A DNA stretch of 9,928 bases from Verrucomicrobiota bacterium. GTDB taxonomy: Bacteria > Verrucomicrobiota > Verrucomicrobiia > Opitutales > Opitutaceae. The stretch spans positions 1-9,928 of the forward strand of contig JAEWBF010000087.1 in NCBI GenBank assembly GCA_023391285.1, in the 5' to 3' direction. The notes under the pieces were generated by a model. The model saw nothing but the letters and a program-made list of their open reading frames with translations, was not told where the DNA came from and did no database searches. Positions 6,110 through 9,928 of this stretch are shown here, in pieces; within the stretch, counting starts at the first letter, position 1; each line of letters opens with the position of its first letter. The position numbers and the translations under genes are program-made.

Positions 6110-6826
6110 CTACATCAGGCCGAGCTTGGCGCGGACCAAGGTGACGGCGGCGAGGCAGGCGGACTCGGCGCGGAGAACGCGGGGGCCGAGATGAACGAAA
6201 TCGAAATGCGCGGCGCGGAGGGTGTCTCGATCGCGGGCGGACCAGCCGCGTTCGGGGCCGAGGGCGAGGGTGATGGACGGTGAAAGATTTTCGAGGGAGC
6301 CGAGGGCGCGGGGGGATTCGTAGTTGTCGAGAGCGAGGCGCGTGGACGAAGCGGGGAGAGTGGCGAGGAGATCGGAGAGCGTGTGGGTGTGAGTGACTCG
6401 CGGAAGGCAGGTGTCGAACGCTTGTTCGGCGCCGGCGAGGGCGTGGCGGCGCCATTCGCCGGAGGACCAGAGCGAGCTGTGCGCGTAGTTGGGATCGGTT
6501 TTTTCGGTGATGACGAAATCGATCGACGCCACGCCGAGCGTGGTGAGGTCGCGGAGGATGTCGCGGGCGGTTTGGGGACGGGGGAGGCCGACGATGACGG
6601 CGATGGGGGCGGCGGCGACGGGGGTGTGCGTGGAGGTGAAGGTGAGGGTTAGCGCGTCGGGGGTGAGGGAGGTGAGGGTGGCTTTGCCGCGGGGGCCGTT
6701 GATGAGGCCGGCGGCGAAGGTGTCGCCGGGAGTGCGTTTGAGGACTTCGACGATGTGGCGCGCGCGGGGGTCGGTGCGGAGGAGCGGGCGGGAGAGGTCT
6801 TCGGGGGTGAAGAGGATGAGGTTCAC
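6110..6826 (-). CDS. rsmE: 16S rRNA (uracil(1498)-N(3))-methyltransferase RsmE
   Basis: This 238-residue SPOUT-superfamily enzyme methylates N3 of U1498 in 16S rRNA using SAM. The C-terminal SPOUT domain shows the family signatures: LALGPERGWSARD (187-199, where E. coli has GPEGG), LGPRVLRAESA (213-223, the knot region) and GAEQ (132-135). The N-terminal part (about 1-70) is the PUA-like RNA-binding domain. The start codon is GTG at 6826; the first residues, (M)NLILF, fit the family, and no Shine-Dalgarno site is visible. The GIY-YIG gene ends 17 nt upstream on the same strand, so the two may share a transcript. The length is typical of the family. Confidence 0.95.
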   Translation of the reverse strand: MNLILFTPEDLSRPLLRTDPRARHIVEVLKRTPGDTFAAGLINGPRGKATLTSLTPDALTLTFTSTHTPVAAAPIAVIVGLPRPQTARDILRDLTTLGVASIDFVITEKTDPNYAHSSLWSSGEWRRHALAGAEQAFDTCLPRVTHTHTLSDLLATLPASSTRLALDNYESPRALGSLENLSPSITLALGPERGWSARDRDTLRAAHFDFVHLGPRVLRAESACLAAVTLVRAKLGLM

Positions 6827-6843
6827 GGAGGAAGACTCGCAGG

Positions 6844-7089
6844 CTATACGCCGAAGTGGCGGCGACGAAAGGCGCGACCGGAGCCGGTTTTTAGGTAAGC
6901 TTCGAAGGCGATGGCGCGGCGTTCGTCAGCGAAGGCGTGGTAGCAAACGAGGTTCCAGGGACGGTGCTTCGCGGTGTGAGGGGATTTGCCGGCGTTGTGG
7001 TCGGCTAGACGGGTGCGGAGATCGGCGGTGCGGCCGACGTAGTGCTCGCGAGGGGCTACGGCTGACTCTAGGAGGTAGACGTAGTGCAT
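6844..7089 (-). CDS. Small GIY-YIG domain protein (YhbQ/UPF0213-like)
   Basis: This is an 81-residue single-domain GIY-YIG protein. The first motif is YVYLLES (3-9) and the second is HYVGRT (16-21). Arg27 and the HNAGKSPHTAKHRPW stretch (31-45) follow, and the expected glutamate is in FEAYLKTGSGRAFRRRHF (62-79). This layout matches the small stand-alone YhbQ/UPF0213 group of putative nucleases, whose cellular role is mostly unclear. The ATG at 7089 is chosen because MHYVYLLES is the usual beginning; an upstream ATG at 7173 would add a low-complexity leader through an intergenic hairpin. It lies between a tRNA-Gly gene and rsmE on the same strand and may be read from the tRNA promoter. Confidence 0.88.
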   Translation of the reverse strand: MHYVYLLESAVAPREHYVGRTADLRTRLADHNAGKSPHTAKHRPWNLVCYHAFADERRAIAFEAYLKTGSGRAFRRRHFGV

Positions 7090-7166
7090 GGGGGGCGAAC
7101 TGTAGGCGGAGGCGGGAGGGGCGGGCGAGGGGTGGGGCCCTCCTTCGCGCGTTGCGCTACGGCGGG

Positions 7167-7189
7167 CACGCATCGGATTCCGATGCGTG
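7167..7189 (-). terminator. Palindromic hairpin at the tRNA-Gly 3' end
   Basis: CACGCATCGGA (7167-7177) and TCCGATGCGTG (7179-7189) are perfect inverted arms around a single base, giving about ten pairs with a three-base loop. The hairpin begins within the encoded CCA of the tRNA, in the transcript direction. No T-run follows, so it could be a weak terminator, a processing signal for the tRNA 3' end, or a repeat element. The remaining 77 bp towards the GIY-YIG gene are pyrimidine-rich on the minus strand and show no other feature. Confidence 0.5.
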
Positions 7190-7261
7190 GAGCGGGTGGA
7201 CGGAATCGAACCGACGATACCTCTTTGGAAGAGAGGAGTTTTGCCACTAAACTACACCCGC
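7188..7261 (-). tRNA. tRNA-Gly (anticodon TCC), CCA encoded
   Basis: The minus strand folds into a 71-nt cloverleaf plus an encoded CCA. The acceptor stem GCGGGTG/CACCCGC has seven perfect pairs. The D arm is GTTT-AGTGGCA-AAAC and the anticodon arm is CCTCT-CTTCCAA-AGAGG, with TCC at the anticodon (reads GGA/GGG glycine codons). A four-base variable loop and the T loop TTCGATT follow. The T stem GTCGG/CCGTC contains one U-U mismatch, at the pair numbered 50-64. The discriminator base is U, as in other bacterial glycine tRNAs. It is divergent from the pilC-like gene. Confidence 0.97.
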
Positions 7262-7284
7262 GTTGCAGGCCCGGAGCGAGGTGG

Positions 7285-7313
7285 GAGTTTCCGCCGAGGC
7301 GCGGGGCGGTCAA
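7285..7313 (-). promoter_or_regulatory. Possible tRNA-Gly promoter
   Basis: On the minus strand TTGACC (7313-7308) is a good -35 match. A 17-nt spacer leads to AAACTC (7290-7285), a poor -10. Transcription would start near 7278, about 17 nt before the mature tRNA 5' end. The rest of the 145-bp gap up to 7406 should hold the plus-strand promoter for the pilC-like gene, but I see no clear pair there. Confidence 0.3.
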
Positions 7314-7406
7314 GCCCTGTTCTCACTGGTGATCCGCATCCGGTTTTTACCGATTCTCGACGGAAATGGGATTGCTCGCGCAACTGGCGGACGTTTGCGT
7401 CTTAAC

Positions 7407-8588
7407 ATGGCTCTCATCTCGTCGGCATCGTCTGGCTCCGGCACAGTCGCACGAACCGATGCAGCCAGGAAAGGCCGGTCGAACATCGCGGCGGCGCAGG
7501 CGTTGGCGAAGCAAAAGTCGCTGGAGAAGAAGGCGCGTTCTTACAAATTGCCGCTCGGGGAGCTGGCGATTTTCACGCAGCAGCTGGCGTCGTTGTTGGT
7601 GGCGGGTTTGCCGCTGGTGCAATGTTTGGAAGCGTTGCAGGATCAGACGGAGGACGCGGTATTTCGAATCGTGATACGCGACGTGCGCGCGGACATTTCG
7701 TCGGGAAACTCGTTTTCGTCGGCGGTGAAGAAGTTTCCGAACGCGTTTCCGAATTTGTTTATCTCGATGGTCGAAGCGGGTGAGGCGAGCGGCGGGTTGG
7801 CGGAGATTTTGGGGAAAGTCGCGAGTTACTTCGAGGCGACGGTGAAGTTGGCGAAGAAGGTGAAGTCGGCGATGACGTATCCGATCGCGGTGATCGGGTT
7901 GGCGATCGCGCTGGTGAACGTGCTGTTGATTTTCGTGATTCCGGTGTTCGCCGCGATGTTTGAGGATTTCGGGGCGAAGCTGCCGGCTCCGACGCAGGCG
8001 CTGATCGATTTGTCGGACTTCATGAAGGCGTATTGGTGGGCGATCGGCATTGGGGCTTACGCGCTGTATTGGATCGTGGGAAAATACGTGAGGACGCCGG
8101 CGGGGCGGAGGCACAAGGACCATTTCCTGGTGAAGGCGCCGATCTTCGGGAACTTGATTCACAAGATCGCGCTGTCGCGTTTCTGCCGCACTTACGCGAC
8201 GTTGATCCGATCGGGCGTGCCGATCTTGCGGACGTTGGAGATTGTTTCGGCGGCGAGTGGAAAAGTGCAGATCGAAGATGCGTGTTTGGAGATTTCGAAG
8301 CACGTGAGCCAGGGCGGGCAGGTGTCGGAAGTGCTTGCGACGAATCCTTTTTTTCCGCCGATGATGAAGCACATGGTGAAGGCAGGCGAATCGACGGGTA
8401 ATGTGGACGGGATGATGACGAAGATTTCGGATTTTTACGACGTGGAGTGCGAGGCAACGGTCGCCTCGCTGACCTCGCTGATCGAGCCCATGTTGATCGT
8501 GTTTTTGGGTGTCGTGGTGGGCGGCATCGTGATGGCGATGTTCCTGCCGATCTTCCAACTCGGCGCAGTGGCCGGCGGATTGCAGTAA
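7407..8588 (+). CDS. Type II secretion/type IV pilus inner-membrane platform protein (PilC/GspF family)
   Basis: This 393-residue protein forms the inner-membrane platform on which assembly ATPases drive polymerisation of type IV pilins or pseudopilins. It has the expected duplicated T2SSF layout. Domain one (about 54-177) contains FTQQLASLLVAGLPL and MVEAGEASGGL. Domain two (about 256-378) contains FCRTYATLIRSGVPI and MVKAGESTGNVD. Membrane segments lie near 162-183, 211-227 and 359-383. The ATG at 7407 gives the normal family length; an open frame reaches back to 7263, but that stretch is tRNA promoter region and not family-like. Ribosome-binding signals are weak. No pilin, PilB or PilT gene is in the window, so pilus and type II secretion roles cannot be separated. 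A response regulator follows after 55 nt. Confidence 0.94.
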   Translation: MALISSASSGSGTVARTDAARKGRSNIAAAQALAKQKSLEKKARSYKLPLGELAIFTQQLASLLVAGLPLVQCLEALQDQTEDAVFRIVIRDVRADISSGNSFSSAVKKFPNAFPNLFISMVEAGEASGGLAEILGKVASYFEATVKLAKKVKSAMTYPIAVIGLAIALVNVLLIFVIPVFAAMFEDFGAKLPAPTQALIDLSDFMKAYWWAIGIGAYALYWIVGKYVRTPAGRRHKDHFLVKAPIFGNLIHKIALSRFCRTYATLIRSGVPILRTLEIVSAASGKVQIEDACLEISKHVSQGGQVSEVLATNPFFPPMMKHMVKAGESTGNVDGMMTKISDFYDVECEATVASLTSLIEPMLIVFLGVVVGGIVMAMFLPIFQLGAVAGGLQ

Positions 8589-8643
8589 GTCGGCGCAGCT
8601 GCCGATTGACTTCGCGCCTCGGTCTCCGGACGCTTTTGCTTTC

Positions 8644-9900
8644 ATGCCTTCCGTTCTCATCGTCGACGATCTCCTCTCGATTCACGAGATGCTCGAGGCC
8701 GTTATCCAGCCGACCGGTTTCAGCACCGCGTTTGCCACGGATGGCGAGAAGGCGCTCGCGCGCTACAAGGCGGAAAAGTTCGATCTGGTGCTGGCCGACA
8801 TCGACATGAAGCCGATGGACGGGATCACGCTGTTGAAGCAGTTGAAGCTCTATGAGCCGACGGCGATTGTGATCATCATGACGGCGTATGCGTCGACCGA
8901 GAGTGCGGTGCAGGCGCTGAAGTTCGGAGCTTTCGATTATCTGCAGAAACCTTTCCGGGTGGATGAGCTGATTTCGACGCTGCGACGCGGGATCGAGTTC
9001 AAGCAATTCCAGAGTGAGCGCGCTTTGACGGGGATCACCCCGGGAGTGAAGACCGGCGACGTGGAGAACCGCTTGGTCGGGCAGAGTCCGCAGATGCGGA
9101 AACTCGTGCAGCAAGTGCGTAAACTCGCGGCGGTGCGGACGCCCGTGCTGCTGATTGGCGAGAACGGGACGGGGAAGGTGGCGGTGGCGGAAATCTTGCA
9201 CGCCGCGACGGGCTCACCGGAGACACAGTTCGTGCGGATCGATTGCTCGTTGAGTTCGGAAGCGAGTTTCCGCGAAGGCTTGTTGGGCGAGAATGGCGAA
9301 GGCGGCACGTGGGTGCGGCAGGCGCGGGGCGGAACGTTGTTTCTGCAGCATTTGCAATGTCTCTCGATGGCGGTGCAGAAGGAGTTGGTGAGCGTGCTGC
9401 GCAACACGGCGCACGGCTTTCGGCTCGTTTGCACGACGACGGAGGATCTCGAAACGCTGACGGACGAGGGAAAGTTTCACGACGAGTTGTTTTACCGGGT
9501 GGCGTCGCTGCCGGTGCAGATGCCGGCGTTGCGCGACCGAGCGGAAGACATCCCGCTGCTCGTGAAGAACTATGCGGGCAAGGCGGCGAATCCGCATTTC
9601 GACGCGGCGCTGGTCGAGTTTACCGATGACGCGCTGGCGGTGATGCGCGGGTATCATTGGCCGGGCAACTTGACGGAACTGTATCAGGTGGTGTCGCGCA
9701 TCGCGGCGACGACGGAGACGCGGATCGTGACGTCGCAGCAGCTGCCCTTGCGATTGAAGGAACTGAAGAGCTGGCCGACGCTGGCCGAGTATCTTGCGGG
9801 GCAGGAGAAGCAGTATCGCGACATGGTTTTGCACGCTTGCCATGGCGACAAAGCGGCGGCGGCGAAAGTGTTGGGCGTGGACGCGGCGGGGTTGGGGTGA
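8644..9900 (+). CDS. NtrC-like response regulator with degenerate AAA+ domain
   Basis: This 418-residue protein has a receiver domain (1-120), a sigma-54-activator-type AAA+ domain (about 143-370) and the start of a Fis-type helix-turn-helix. The receiver is intact: acidic Asp8/Asp9, phospho-acceptor Asp52, Thr80 and Lys102. The AAA+ domain keeps a Walker A (GENGTGK, 172-178) but lacks the GAFTGA loop that contacts sigma-54. It has Gln-His for Walker B Asp-Glu (GGTLFLQH, 229-236) and Thr where sensor I has Asn (CTTTEDLE). FHDEL replaces the usual FRxDL near the arginine finger, and GNLTEL replaces GNVREL at sensor II. The DNA-binding segment (GDKAAAAKVLGVDAAGLG) stops within the helix-turn-helix. 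It is probably a phosphorylation-controlled protein without sigma-54 remodelling activity. It lies 55 nt after the pilC-like gene and may regulate pilus genes. Confidence 0.9.
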   Translation: MPSVLIVDDLLSIHEMLEAVIQPTGFSTAFATDGEKALARYKAEKFDLVLADIDMKPMDGITLLKQLKLYEPTAIVIIMTAYASTESAVQALKFGAFDYLQKPFRVDELISTLRRGIEFKQFQSERALTGITPGVKTGDVENRLVGQSPQMRKLVQQVRKLAAVRTPVLLIGENGTGKVAVAEILHAATGSPETQFVRIDCSLSSEASFREGLLGENGEGGTWVRQARGGTLFLQHLQCLSMAVQKELVSVLRNTAHGFRLVCTTTEDLETLTDEGKFHDELFYRVASLPVQMPALRDRAEDIPLLVKNYAGKAANPHFDAALVEFTDDALAVMRGYHWPGNLTELYQVVSRIAATTETRIVTSQQLPLRLKELKSWPTLAEYLAGQEKQYRDMVLHACHGDKAAAAKVLGVDAAGLG

Positions 9901-9928
9901 AGCGGGCGGAGGCGGCGCACTCGGAGAG

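Noticed and set aside
4467..6455. 662-codon minus-strand open frame across the hydrolase, rsmD and rsmE region
   Set aside because: Its product is almost wholly Arg/Pro/His low-complexity sequence. It overlaps three recognisable genes in other frames. Long shadow frames are expected at this GC content.
7263..7406. N-terminal extension of the pilC-like protein
   Set aside because: The frame is open, but the added residues do not resemble the family, and the stretch must hold promoters for the tRNA and the gene itself.
8589..8643. Imperfect palindrome around CAGCTG between the pilC-like gene and the response regulator
   Set aside because: The arms are short and mismatched with no T-tract; not convincing as a terminator or operator.
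7347..8660. 437-codon minus-strand open frame opposite the pilC-like gene
   Set aside because: It is an Arg/His/Gln-rich shadow of a well-conserved T2SSF protein.

Overview
This GC-rich window (about two thirds G+C by eye) most resembles a chromosome segment from Verrucomicrobiota, probably the Opitutaceae. That placement is inferred from composition, gene content and weak use of Shine-Dalgarno sites; no marker gene here proves it. I see no insertion sequence, integrase, CRISPR array or phage gene. The segment looks like ordinary chromosome, with a few odd proteins.

Left part (1-4196, minus strand): a four-gene operon, read right to left. It encodes an exported protein of unknown function built from many W-P-aromatic repeats, then the MlaE-type permease, the MlaF-type ATPase and the MlaD-type MCE protein. 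This is a minimal lipid-transport ABC system of the cell envelope. The first three genes abut with single-base gaps, so the unknown protein is a plausible partner of the transporter. A perfect 15-bp stem-loop lies just past mlaD.

Middle part (4197-7187): a 281-bp gap, then a metallo-beta-lactamase-fold hydrolase of the UlaG/NAPE-PLD-like type (minus). Divergent from it is rsmD (plus), which converges on rsmE (minus); both make single base modifications in 16S rRNA. A small GIY-YIG domain gene lies upstream of rsmE on the same strand.

Right part (7188-9928): a tRNA-Gly(TCC) gene with encoded CCA on the minus strand, divergent from a plus-strand pair. That pair is a PilC/GspF-type inner-membrane protein of type IV pili or type II secretion, and an NtrC-like response regulator. 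The regulator keeps a normal receiver domain, but its AAA+ domain has lost the GAFTGA loop, the Walker B acidic residues and the sensor II arginine, and its DNA-binding end is cut short. It is probably not a working sigma-54 activator.

Most interesting are the repeat protein coupled to the Mla-type transporter and the degenerate NtrC-like regulator beside the pilus gene.
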